A DNA stretch of 5,744 nt from an uncultured Clostridia bacterium (GTDB lineage: Bacteria > Bacillota > Clostridia > HGM11327): the NCBI GenBank assembly GCA_905210525.1, contig CAJLXE010000113.1:1-5744 (forward strand), written 5' to 3'. This document shows, one piece after another, positions 1 through 5,744 of this stretch. Every line of letters begins with the position of its first letter. The stretch's first letter is position 1. Made by a program: the position numbers and the translations under genes. Under the pieces are notes generated by a model, which was not told the DNA's origin, did no database searches, and was given only the letters and a program-made list of their open reading frames with translations.

Positions 1-78
1 GGAGCCGTATTTTCGGGAAAACCACAAATCGTCGGCTTATGGCTTCACACAAAAAGTATATTCGGCATATCGCCGTAA
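1..78 (+). CDS. Possible 3' end of an upstream gene (partial, uncertain)
   Basis: Reading from base 1, 25 sense codons run to a TAA at 76-78, giving a tail that ends in KSIFGISP. Codon choice (GGC, ATA, GCC, AAA) resembles the neighbouring genes, and the stop falls 67 bases before the promoter of the next gene, which would be a natural gene end. I do not recognise the peptide. The other two plus-strand frames are also open here (to 92 and to 154). The frame reaching 154 would run into the -35 box of the next promoter, so I think it less likely. No hairpin terminator follows the stop. The stretch may also be simply non-coding. Confidence 0.28.
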   Translation, partial: GAVFSGKPQIVGLWLHTKSIFGISP

Positions 79-145
79 CAGAACATATATAAAATTTTTA
101 CAATCTGCAAAAAGTTCGGCACATAACAACAAATTTGTACATATA

Positions 146-174
146 TTGACAAAATAATATGCGGATGATATAAT
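146..174 (+). promoter_or_regulatory. Consensus SigA promoter of the SPFH gene
   Basis: TTGACA at 146-151 and TATAAT at 169-174 are separated by exactly 17 bases. Both hexamers match the housekeeping consensus perfectly and the surroundings are AT-rich. Transcription should start near base 181, which gives an untranslated leader of about 87 bases before the ATG at 268. Such a strong core promoter suggests high or constitutive transcription unless a repressor acts; I see no obvious operator palindrome across it. Confidence 0.85.
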
Positions 175-180
175 TAAAAT

Positions 181-267
181 GTAAATTTTATTTTGAAATA
201 CGGCATAGACTTCAACGTCTACGTATAAAATAAAATAAAAATACAGTTCAAAAGGAGAATATTGATT
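181..267 (+). promoter_or_regulatory. 5' leader of the SPFH gene with ribosome binding site
   Basis: The predicted leader is very AT-rich, with runs of TAAAA repeats at about 224-241. It holds one small hairpin (TAGAC 206-210 pairing with GTCTA 217-221, 6-base loop). That is too short to be called a riboswitch and is followed by A-rich, not T-rich, sequence, so it is not a terminator. AAAGGAG at 251-257 is a strong Shine-Dalgarno. It lies 10 bases before ATG 268 but only 4 before the in-frame TTG at 262, which favours the ATG. Confidence 0.6.
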
Positions 268-1275
268 ATGTTGACACTGTGTATATTTGCAATCGTTATT
301 GCTGTTGCAGGCATTATAGCAAATGCCGCGCTGAAAAGCATGGGAAAAAAGAAAGCTGCTTCGGGTGCTATGGCAGGAGGCATCATACTCGGTATTATAC
401 TGCTTTGCCTGAGCTGTATAAGAACCGTTCCCACGGGACATACGGGCATAGTTACAACGTTCGGCAAGGTCGAAAATACTACATACGAATCCGGCGTGCA
501 CTTTGTTTTTCCGTGGAAAACCGTAATAAATATGGATAACCGCAATCAGAAGGCATCTGTGGACCTGATGTGTTTTTCCTCGGATATACAGGAGGTATCC
601 GTTGTTTATACCCTGAATTATCAGATAGAAAAGGCAAATGCCCAGACAATATACAAAACGATAGGCACAGATTATTACAAAACCGTAATAAGTCCGCGTA
701 TCGAAGAAGCTGTTAAGAGTGTAATGGCAAAATACACGGCTGAAATGCTTTTGAGCAACCGCGCTGAGCTTTCAAGTGAAATCAAGGCAATTCTGACCGA
801 AAAGCTTGCCGGCTACAATATAGAAGTCATAGATACGTCGCTTGAAAACCTTGATTTTTCCGACGCATTCACGGACGCGGTAGAAGCAAAGCAGGTTGCC
901 GAGCAAAAGAGCAAGCAGGCGGAAATAGAGCAGGAACAGGCGCTTATGGAAGCTGAATACAAGGCAAAAATTGCAGAAACCGAAGCAAACGCAGCGGCGG
1001 CGGTTGCAAAAATAGCGGCGCAGGCAGATCTTGACGTCGTAAAAATTCAGGCGGACGCAGCGGAATACGCAGGCATGAAGGATGCCGCCGTAATAAATCA
1101 GATAAAGGAAGTTTTCACGGTAGATCCGGAAAATATGACGACGGACGACGTTAAAAATCTTCTCATGTACTATTACATAATGAAGTGGAACGGCGAGCTT
1201 CCCCAGACCTACATAGGTACAGAGGAACTTTACAATATGCTTGCCGCGGCGCTTGAAGCTATGTCAAAAAAATAA
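268..1275 (+). CDS. SPFH/prohibitin-family membrane protein
   Basis: A 335-residue protein of the SPFH (stomatin, prohibitin, flotillin, HflK/C) superfamily, whose members oligomerise into membrane-bound scaffolds. Residues 2-22 and about 36-51 are hydrophobic segments separated by a lysine-rich loop (K23, K27-K29). The SPFH core covers about 52-205, opening with PTGHTGIVTTFGKV and GVHFVFPW, typical of prohibitin-like members. Residues about 205-265 are rich in Ala, Glu, Lys and Gln and should form the family's coiled coil. The C-terminus holds the YYYIMKWNGELPQ stretch near 301-313, which I associate with bacterial prohibitin-like proteins. ATG 268 is chosen over TTG 262 because of AAAGGAG spacing. 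The gene has its own promoter and terminator and is monocistronic. The family assignment is firm; the partner and physiological role (membrane organisation, protease control, stress) cannot be told from sequence. Confidence 0.9.
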   Translation: MLTLCIFAIVIAVAGIIANAALKSMGKKKAASGAMAGGIILGIILLCLSCIRTVPTGHTGIVTTFGKVENTTYESGVHFVFPWKTVINMDNRNQKASVDLMCFSSDIQEVSVVYTLNYQIEKANAQTIYKTIGTDYYKTVISPRIEEAVKSVMAKYTAEMLLSNRAELSSEIKAILTEKLAGYNIEVIDTSLENLDFSDAFTDAVEAKQVAEQKSKQAEIEQEQALMEAEYKAKIAETEANAAAAVAKIAAQADLDVVKIQADAAEYAGMKDAAVINQIKEVFTVDPENMTTDDVKNLLMYYYIMKWNGELPQTYIGTEELYNMLAAALEAMSKK

Positions 1276-1287
1276 AGAACTAAAATC

Positions 1288-1329
1288 AAAGACTTCCGTT
1301 CACAGTCAATGTGATCGGAAGTCTTTTTT
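1288..1329. terminator. Intrinsic terminator, probably bidirectional
   Basis: AAAGACTTCCG (1288-1298) pairs perfectly with CGGAAGTCTTT (1316-1326). After one T-T mismatch the stem continues with T1300-A1314 and CACA/TGTG (1301-1304 with 1310-1313) around a 5-base loop. Six T residues (1324-1329) follow on the plus strand, ending the SPFH transcript 12 bases after its stop codon. On the minus strand the hairpin is followed by a T-rich run (complement of 1276-1290). Because the convergent kinase gene stops at 1356, the same hairpin can also end the minus-strand operon. Confidence 0.88.
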
Positions 1330-1355
1330 AATTGTCCGATAAACGCCAAACGCAG

Positions 1356-2987
1356 TCAGACGTAATTCGAGCCGCCTATAAATTCTCTCAACAGAGACGT
1401 AGACGGTACAACATCGTCGTCAACGGAAATAACGTACTTCATTATTTTCTGTATTTTATTTATTGTTATAAAATAAGGGCTCGTTCGCGGAATACTCTCT
1501 ATAAGCGGCATTATATACTTTTTCAACACGGCAAGCTCATATGTAAGCTCGGAATTGAATATATAATCCGCTTCCTCCTGATACGGATATATCCAGCGAA
1601 ATTCTCCTTTGCGCACAGATTTCCACATCGCAAGAGTATCTTCTATGCTCGTTCCCCTGAATTTGTTGTCTCTGACAGCGCGTCTTATCAGTCTGCAAGT
1701 GGTTGTCGATATAGGCGTGTGGTCGTCTATGTTTATGTGCGACAGCGCGCTTATATATATTTTATATTTATTGTATCTCGGAATAAGACAGGTCAGATTT
1801 TCGTTAAGCCCGTGTATGCCTTCCACAATTACACAGCCGTCCTTTGCAAGCTGTACGGTTTTTCCCGTTTCTCTCTTTCCCTTTTCAAAATTATACGACG
1901 GAAGCGTTACTTTTTTGCCCGAAATGATATTGACGAGATCCTCATTGAATTTTGCAAGATCTATTCTTTCTATGTGCTCAAGATCCACATTCCCGCCGAC
2001 AGCAGCATTGAACGATTCTAAATCGAGAAAATAATCGTCGCACGAAACCGGAATTGACTGTATTCCCTTTATTGCAAGATGCGTTCTCAGCTTTCTTGAA
2101 AATGTTGTTTTGCCGGACGAGGACGGCCCCGCAATCAGTACAAGCTTTATATTTTTGATATCATCTGCAATATTCCGTGCAATACCGGAGATTTCGTCTT
2201 CGTGGCGTATTTCCGACATATTGACAAGATTTTTAAAATTGCCCGATTCTATCGTCCTGTTAAGCCCCGCAATGTTGCACACACCGCACACTTTGCCCCA
2301 TTCTTCCGCACGCCACAGCGCTTTGTCGAATTTTACCGATTGTTCAAAGTCCGGAATTTGTCCGCCAAGCTCATGCCTCGGATACATCACAACCAGTCCC
2401 GGCGGATGAAAATGAAGCTTGAAGCCTCTCAGATATCCTGTTGAAGGCATCATATATCCGTACAAATAGTTACATTCCTTTCCGCACCTGTAAATATGAG
2501 CTGTGTTTTCGGGTCTGTAACGCAAAAGTTCTACCTTGTCGTTATAACCGCAACGGGAATATATTTCGTCTGCACTTTGTTTTGATATGGTTTCTTTGAT
2601 AAAAGGGATGTTTTGCTTTATTATGAACTGCATTTCGGTTTCTATTTTGCGGATGACGTCAATACTGAAAGTTATGCCGTTTATTTCACAGTATTGCCCT
2701 CTTGACAATCCATACATAAATAATACCTCTGCATCGGGGAAAAGCTTTTTTACAGCCATTATAAATACAAATTTAAGCGTTCTGTAATAAATGCGGACTC
2801 CGTCTTCGGACGTGAGATCCAAAGGTTCAATCACGCAGTCATAATCCACAACCTTGTTAAGATCGCAGATTCTGCCGTCCACAAGCGCGGCGACGCAGTA
2901 CTTGTCGCAGTGCTCGCGCAATATGTCGCCAAGCGCACACGGCGCATTGAACGTTATTTTTTTTGAGCCGATACTTACTGTAAACAT
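1356..2987 (-). CDS. Nucleoside kinase (uridine kinase-like) with ThrRS-like N-terminal half
   Basis: A 543-residue protein expected to phosphorylate a nucleoside (uridine/cytidine type) with ATP in the cytoplasm. Residues 1-57 resemble a TGS domain. About 58-270 resembles the threonyl-tRNA synthetase N-terminal/additional domain region, including PSTGYLRGFKLHFHPPG at 181-197. The kinase domain begins near 280: Walker A GPSSSGKT (287-294), the DDYF motif (317-320), VEGIHGLN (388-395), HINIDDH (418-424 region) and RDNKFRGTS (439-447). This fused architecture and length are usual for the clostridial/Thermotoga-type nucleoside kinases and do not suggest a recent fusion. The ATG at 2987 is preceded by GGAGG 6 bases away, while the in-frame ATG at 3035 lacks such a site. 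It is the last gene of the minus-strand unit. The kinase class is clear; the exact nucleoside is inferred. Confidence 0.9.
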   Translation of the reverse strand: MFTVSIGSKKITFNAPCALGDILREHCDKYCVAALVDGRICDLNKVVDYDCVIEPLDLTSEDGVRIYYRTLKFVFIMAVKKLFPDAEVLFMYGLSRGQYCEINGITFSIDVIRKIETEMQFIIKQNIPFIKETISKQSADEIYSRCGYNDKVELLRYRPENTAHIYRCGKECNYLYGYMMPSTGYLRGFKLHFHPPGLVVMYPRHELGGQIPDFEQSVKFDKALWRAEEWGKVCGVCNIAGLNRTIESGNFKNLVNMSEIRHEDEISGIARNIADDIKNIKLVLIAGPSSSGKTTFSRKLRTHLAIKGIQSIPVSCDDYFLDLESFNAAVGGNVDLEHIERIDLAKFNEDLVNIISGKKVTLPSYNFEKGKRETGKTVQLAKDGCVIVEGIHGLNENLTCLIPRYNKYKIYISALSHINIDDHTPISTTTCRLIRRAVRDNKFRGTSIEDTLAMWKSVRKGEFRWIYPYQEEADYIFNSELTYELAVLKKYIMPLIESIPRTSPYFITINKIQKIMKYVISVDDDVVPSTSLLREFIGGSNYV

Positions 2988-2993
2988 AGCAAT

Positions 2994-2998
2994 CCTCC
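2994..2998 (-). promoter_or_regulatory. Ribosome binding site that fixes the kinase start
   Basis: On the minus strand ACGGAGGATTGCT precedes ATG 2987, placing GGAGG 6 bases before the start. The longer reading frame from ATG 3035 would add 16 residues (MHKIYAK...) that precede the TGS-like fold and would overlap the upstream gene by 8 bases. The shorter start begins MFTVSIG, as expected for a TGS strand. Confidence 0.8.
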
Positions 2999-3027
2999 GT
3001 TTAAATATATTCATTTTTGCGTATATT

Positions 3028-4248
3028 TTATGCATTCATTCCCGCGGCATGACCCGTGGAAAACGCAATCTGCAAATTAAAGCCGCCTGTATAAGCATCC
3101 ACGTCTATCACTTCGCCGGCAAAAAACAAGCCTTTGACGAGTTTGGATTCCATTGTTGACGGGTTTATCTGTTTTGTGCTTACGCCGCCGGATGTTACTA
3201 TCGCTTCGTTTATAGGGCGGGGACATTTTACGGTAAGCGTAAAGTGTTTGAGAGTATGCACAAGAGTACGTCTTTCTTCTTTGGTTATATGATTTATTTT
3301 TTTATCACGGTCAATTCCGCATACGTCTGCAATAACGGGTATCATTTTGGCAGGAAGTAAATCCGTAAGCGCATTAACGAAATTCTTGTTGCTGTACATT
3401 TCAAAGTCCCGCTTTACGCGCTCTTCCAGCTTTTCATCTGAAAGCGCAGGTTTTAAATCTATTTCAAGCTTACAGCCGGATATATTTCTTACAAACGCGG
3501 ATGCACTGAGAATAACCGGTCCCGAAACGCCGAAATGAGTAAACAGCATTTCTCCGAAATCGTCATAAAGTATTTTCCCGGTTTTGCCGTCAAGAACTCT
3601 GAGTCCTATGTTGCGCAGCGAAAGTCCCTGAAGTGCAAATGCGTATCTTTCCGTTGTTTCAAGCGGAACAAGCGACGGCTTGGGTGAAATTATCTGATGT
3701 CCGAGGGACTCTGCAAGAACATATCCGTCTCCCGTGGAGCCCGTAAGCGGATAAGATTTTCCTCCGGTTGCAATAATTACGCTGTTACATTCAATCAGAG
3801 ACCTGTCCTCAAGTCGGACTCCCGTAACCGAACCGTTCAGCGTTACTATACCCGTTGCGCGCCCCTGGACAATCCGTACCTTTTCGGTTTTCAGAGACGT
3901 TGTGAGTGCGTTGAGTATATCCGCCGCTTTATCGGAAACGGGAAATATTCTTCCGCCCCGTTCCTCTTTGAGCTTTACGCCTCTGTTTTCAAAAAATGCC
4001 ATAAGGTCCGTATTTGAAAACGCTCTCAGAGAACTGTACATAAAACGGCCGTTTACCGGTATATTTGCAATAAAACCGTCAATACCGCACGAGTTTGTCA
4101 GATTGCATCTGCCCTTGCCCGTTATCAGCAGTTTTTTGCCGGGAGACGCATTTTTTTCTATCAATGTAACGCTTCTGCCGTTCCGCGCGGCTGTAATTGC
4201 CGCCATCATTCCCGCCGGACCTGCACCTATTACAACAACTTTATTCAT
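3028..4248 (-). CDS. BaiN/YhiN (HI0933)-family FAD-dependent oxidoreductase
   Basis: A 406-residue flavoprotein, normal length for the family. The N-terminus is a Rossmann FAD-binding motif, VVIGAGPAGMMAA (4-16), with the acidic residue E31 at the end of the second strand. GKKLLITGKGRCNLTNS (38-53) is the family signature. ATGG (160-163), KSYPLTGSTGDGY (164-176), the LFTHFGVSGP block (235-244), GGVSTKQINPSTMESK (354-369) and the C-terminal FAGEVIDVDAYTGGFNLQ (376-393) complete it. A family member, BaiN, has been linked to bile-acid dehydroxylation, but most homologues have no proven substrate, so only redox chemistry with FAD can be claimed. The start ATG lies inside the end of nagA (shared ATGAATAA, 8-bp overlap) with only a weak purine-rich site upstream, so translation is probably coupled to nagA. 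The kinase start follows 40 bases after its stop. Confidence 0.92.
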   Translation of the reverse strand: MNKVVVIGAGPAGMMAAITAARNGRSVTLIEKNASPGKKLLITGKGRCNLTNSCGIDGFIANIPVNGRFMYSSLRAFSNTDLMAFFENRGVKLKEERGGRIFPVSDKAADILNALTTSLKTEKVRIVQGRATGIVTLNGSVTGVRLEDRSLIECNSVIIATGGKSYPLTGSTGDGYVLAESLGHQIISPKPSLVPLETTERYAFALQGLSLRNIGLRVLDGKTGKILYDDFGEMLFTHFGVSGPVILSASAFVRNISGCKLEIDLKPALSDEKLEERVKRDFEMYSNKNFVNALTDLLPAKMIPVIADVCGIDRDKKINHITKEERRTLVHTLKHFTLTVKCPRPINEAIVTSGGVSTKQINPSTMESKLVKGLFFAGEVIDVDAYTGGFNLQIAFSTGHAAGMNA

Positions 4249-5425
4249 TTGTGTAAACCGTCTTTCCGCCTATTATGGTTCTTTTTACGTTTATGTCACT
4301 GTCAAACAGTATTATGTCCGCATCCTTGCCGGGTGCAATGCTTCCTTTTGTATTGTCAAAGCCTATAATTCTTGCAGGCGTGAGCGTTGCCATGCGTACA
4401 GCGTCAACAAGCTTTACTTCGGCAAGCTTATGCATGGTTCTCACAAGTCTGTCGGTTGTAGCCACACTGCCCGCAAACGACTGTCTGTCCGGAAGCTTTG
4501 CCACGCCGTCCTCAACTATGACCTTTATACCGTTTTTCCTGCTGCCGAGTATGCTTTCCGTTACGTTTTGTCCGGCCGCATTTGTTGCGTCGGTTACAAG
4601 TGCAATTCTGTCCGCACCTTTTATTTTATATATAAGCTGAAGCAAGGCTTTGGGTAAATGACATCCGTCCGCTATAACCTCAACTGTCAGGTCGTCTATA
4701 AGAAACGCACTTTCAACAACGCCTGCGTGACGGTACGAATTTACTCTGAAAACACCCGTCATACCGGAATAAATGTGAGTTACGTGTCTGTACCCCGCCT
4801 CATAGCCTTTGAGAACATCGTCATAATCGGCATTTGTGTGTGCTATTGACGCAACAATGCCGTGTTCTCTTAGATAGCGCGCAAATTCCGGAGCGCCTTT
4901 CAGCTCCGGTGCGGAACACCATATAATTATGCTGTTGTATTTTTCGGCTATTTCTTTGTATTGTTTTTCGTTGGGAGGCGTTATATATTCAGGATTCTGT
5001 GCGCCGCACTGTTCGAGGGAAAAATACGGTCCTTCAAGATTGAAGCCGAGAAGATTTGCGCCGTCCTTGTTTGCTTTTACCGCGTCGTCAAACACGTCAA
5101 GCGCGGATTTAAGCTCGTCAAACGTGCAGGCGAGCGTCGTGGGAAGCATGGATGTTGTGCCGTGAACGGCATGAGCACGCGCGACACCGAGAAACGATTC
5201 CACATCTCCGTCCATGAACGAATATCCGCCGCCTCCGTGAACGTGAATATCCACAAATCCCGGAGATACGTATAATCCTTTTGCGTCTATGATTTCATCA
5301 ACAGCGCCGACAGCGCAGTCGCCGTCAATTATGCTTTCCGTTTTACCGTTGTTTATTACAACGGACTTGTTTTCAATTATTCTTTGAGGAAATATTATTT
5401 TTCCGTTTTTTATAAGTGTTCTCAT
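4241..5425 (-). CDS. nagA: N-acetylglucosamine-6-phosphate deacetylase
   Basis: A 394-residue amidohydrolase that converts GlcNAc-6-phosphate to glucosamine-6-phosphate and acetate in the cytoplasm, for amino sugar catabolism or wall recycling. Visible motifs: SPGFVDIHVHGGGG (54-67), with the HxH metal ligands H61 and H63; NLEGPYF (129-135) with metal ligand E131; SIAHTNA with H196; THIYSGM with H217; ADGCHLP (252-258) with substrate-site H256; LVTDATNAAG with catalytic D279; FAGS (317-320); and ATLTPARIIGF (346-356). Length is normal. Many NagA proteins have THLFNAM where this one has THIYSGM, so it belongs to a divergent clade. ATG 5425 is chosen because the protein then begins MRTLIKNGKI, as usual for the family. 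GGGAG (5440-5444) is 14 bases upstream, rather far; the in-frame GTG at 5440 overlaps that site. It is first in the operon; no nagB is present in the window. Confidence 0.92.
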   Translation of the reverse strand: MRTLIKNGKIIFPQRIIENKSVVINNGKTESIIDGDCAVGAVDEIIDAKGLYVSPGFVDIHVHGGGGYSFMDGDVESFLGVARAHAVHGTTSMLPTTLACTFDELKSALDVFDDAVKANKDGANLLGFNLEGPYFSLEQCGAQNPEYITPPNEKQYKEIAEKYNSIIIWCSAPELKGAPEFARYLREHGIVASIAHTNADYDDVLKGYEAGYRHVTHIYSGMTGVFRVNSYRHAGVVESAFLIDDLTVEVIADGCHLPKALLQLIYKIKGADRIALVTDATNAAGQNVTESILGSRKNGIKVIVEDGVAKLPDRQSFAGSVATTDRLVRTMHKLAEVKLVDAVRMATLTPARIIGFDNTKGSIAPGKDADIILFDSDINVKRTIIGGKTVYTNE

Positions 5426-5522
5426 ATAAATATTGTGCACTCCCGTATTACTGTTGAATTTATTTTATGTTATGTATTTTTCATACTGTTGTTATCTGCT
5501 TTTTTGTATATAAAATGTTTTC

Positions 5523-5556
5523 GCGAATTACATCGACATATATCGATGTAATTCGC
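5523..5556. repeat. Perfect palindrome A (14-bp arms, 6-base centre)
   Basis: GCGAATTACATCGA (5523-5536) is the exact reverse complement of TCGATGTAATTCGC (5543-5556), with CATATA between. The left arm starts inside TTCGCGAA (5520-5527), itself a palindrome. As RNA it would form a stable hairpin on either strand. No T-run follows, so a terminator is unlikely. It could be an operator, a recombination-type site or part of a repeat element. It shares bases 5553-5556 with the next palindrome. Confidence 0.9.
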
Positions 5557-5588
5557 AAATATATTTATGTATGTAAATATATTTGCGA
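5553..5588. repeat. Perfect palindrome B (15-bp arms, 6-base centre)
   Basis: TCGCAAATATATTTA (5553-5567) is the exact reverse complement of TAAATATATTTGCGA (5574-5588), with TGTATG between. Its dyad centre lies 31 bp from that of palindrome A, about three helical turns, so proteins bound at both would sit on the same face of the DNA. The two hairpins overlap by four bases and can coexist only if one stem is trimmed slightly. Confidence 0.9.
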
Positions 5589-5589
5589 G

Positions 5590-5667
5590 TCAGGTTTGTA
5601 TCCTTCGGCGCATTGCATTGCCGCTTAAGAATCTGCAAACGTATGCTGTTGCCAAAGCATAGACCAT
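5590..5667 (-). other. Possible 25-codon upstream reading frame
   Basis: From ATG 5667 the minus strand reads MVYALATAYVCRFLSGNAM followed by RRRIQT and TGA at 5592-5590. The only purine-rich site (TTGAGG) abuts the ATG, too near to serve it, so translation is doubtful. The composition is not obviously random and the frame ends two bases before palindrome B. It may be a leader peptide, a piece of a dispersed repeat, or chance. Confidence 0.2.
5642..5661. repeat. Small hairpin in nagA leader
   Basis: TATGCT (5642-5647) pairs with AGCATA (5656-5661) around the 8-base GTTGCCAA. It lies between the candidate promoter and the two large palindromes and may be a further element of a structured leader. 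A 6-bp stem of this kind could arise by chance. Confidence 0.4.
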
Positions 5668-5719
5668 CCTCAATGCAAGCAAAAGAATTTATGTTTCAAT
5701 AAAATGCACAATCAATTTT

Positions 5720-5728
5720 ATTATAACA
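5720..5728 (-). promoter_or_regulatory. Extended -10 promoter candidate facing nagA
   Basis: On the minus strand TGTTATAAT (5728 to 5720) combines a perfect TATAAT with the upstream TG of an extended -10 element. The matching -35 box would fall at or beyond the window edge and cannot be judged. Transcription would begin near 5713. A second, weak option is TTGATT with ATAAAT 17 bases further on, immediately downstream. Confidence 0.45.
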
Positions 5729-5744
5729 TTGATTGCTTGCTCCA

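Larger units (their letters stand above)
5426..5744 (-). promoter_or_regulatory. Long AT-rich upstream region/leader of nagA
   Basis: These 319 bases hold no convincing gene. Read towards nagA they contain an extended -10 promoter candidate (5720-5728), a 6-bp hairpin (5642-5661), two long palindromes (5523-5588) and then an A-rich, unstructured 80-base stretch up to the GGGAG at 5440-5444. No T-run follows any of the hairpins on the minus strand, so none is an ordinary terminator or classical attenuator. I do not recognise a known riboswitch class. If the promoter is right, the mRNA leader would be about 288 bases. An inverted pair GCAAGCAA (5675-5682) and TTGCTTGC (5733-5740) brackets the promoter candidate. 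Confidence 0.5.

Noticed and set aside
204..223. Leader hairpin TAGAC/GTCTA as a riboswitch or attenuator
   Set aside because: A 5-bp stem without T-run or conserved core in an AT-rich leader is not distinguishable from chance.
400..420. CLSC at residues 47-50 of the SPFH protein as a lipobox
   Set aside because: The -3 position is Cys rather than Leu/Val/Ile, and the cysteine follows a second hydrophobic segment rather than a signal peptide.
37..501. Open minus-strand frame of 154 codons covering the SPFH promoter and N-terminus
   Set aside because: It lies opposite a clear SPFH gene and its promoter, has a Cys/Tyr/Asn-rich composition typical of an antisense frame, and resembles no protein family I know.
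1198..1218. LPQTY near the end of the SPFH protein as a sortase signal
   Set aside because: The sortase motif needs LPxTG followed by a hydrophobic segment and a positive tail; here Tyr replaces Gly and no membrane segment follows.
1332..2034. Plus-strand open frames opposite the nucleoside kinase
   Set aside because: They are antisense to conserved kinase motifs, biased to Arg/Tyr/Phe, and without promoter or good ribosome site. They reflect codon bias of the real gene.
3902..4657. 251-codon plus-strand open frame across the flavoprotein/nagA junction
   Set aside because: It spans the ends of two well-supported minus-strand genes, has low-complexity Ser/Tyr/Arg-rich composition and no recognisable motif.
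5523..5588. The palindromes as intrinsic terminators or a CRISPR fragment
   Set aside because: No T-run follows on either strand, and there are no direct repeats with regular spacers.
5655..5668. TGGTCTA on the minus strand as a NagR/DasR-type operator
   Set aside because: Only one half of the TGGTCTAGACCA palindrome is present; the other half does not match. Too weak to annotate.

Overview
The window looks like chromosomal DNA of a low-to-moderate GC Gram-positive bacterium. The most likely group is class Clostridia (gut Ruminococcaceae/Oscillospiraceae-like), but no rRNA or marker gene confirms this. The clues are AT-rich intergenic DNA, strong AGGAG/GGAGG ribosome binding sites, a textbook SigA promoter, frequent ATA isoleucine codons, and a nucleoside kinase with a ThrRS-like N-terminal half. 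No phage, transposase, CRISPR, tRNA or rRNA gene is visible.

Layout: bases 1-78 may hold the last 25 codons of a gene entering from the left (weak). A perfect-consensus promoter (TTGACA, 17 bp, TATAAT) at 146-174 drives a plus-strand gene at 268-1275 for an SPFH/prohibitin-type membrane protein. It ends at a strong hairpin terminator (1288-1329). That terminator lies between convergent genes and can plausibly serve both strands.

The rest of the coding DNA is on the minus strand. Read from right to left it is a compact three-gene unit: an N-acetylglucosamine-6-phosphate deacetylase (nagA, 4241-5425), a BaiN/YhiN (HI0933)-family flavoprotein (3028-4248) overlapping nagA by 8 bp, and, after a 40-bp gap, a uridine-kinase-like nucleoside kinase (1356-2987). 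The tight spacing suggests co-transcription. NagA would supply glucosamine-6-phosphate and acetate, and the kinase would salvage nucleosides. The flavoprotein's substrate is unknown, and no shared pathway is evident, so this looks like a housekeeping or salvage operon rather than a dedicated system.

The least explained part is the 319 bases upstream of nagA (5426-5744). It carries an extended -10 promoter candidate facing nagA, a 6-bp hairpin, two long perfect palindromes (14 and 15 bp arms, each with a 6-nt centre, dyads 31 bp apart), and a possible 25-codon reading frame. It could be a structured mRNA leader, a double operator, or a dispersed palindromic repeat. I found no convincing new multi-gene system; this leader is the best candidate for something undescribed.
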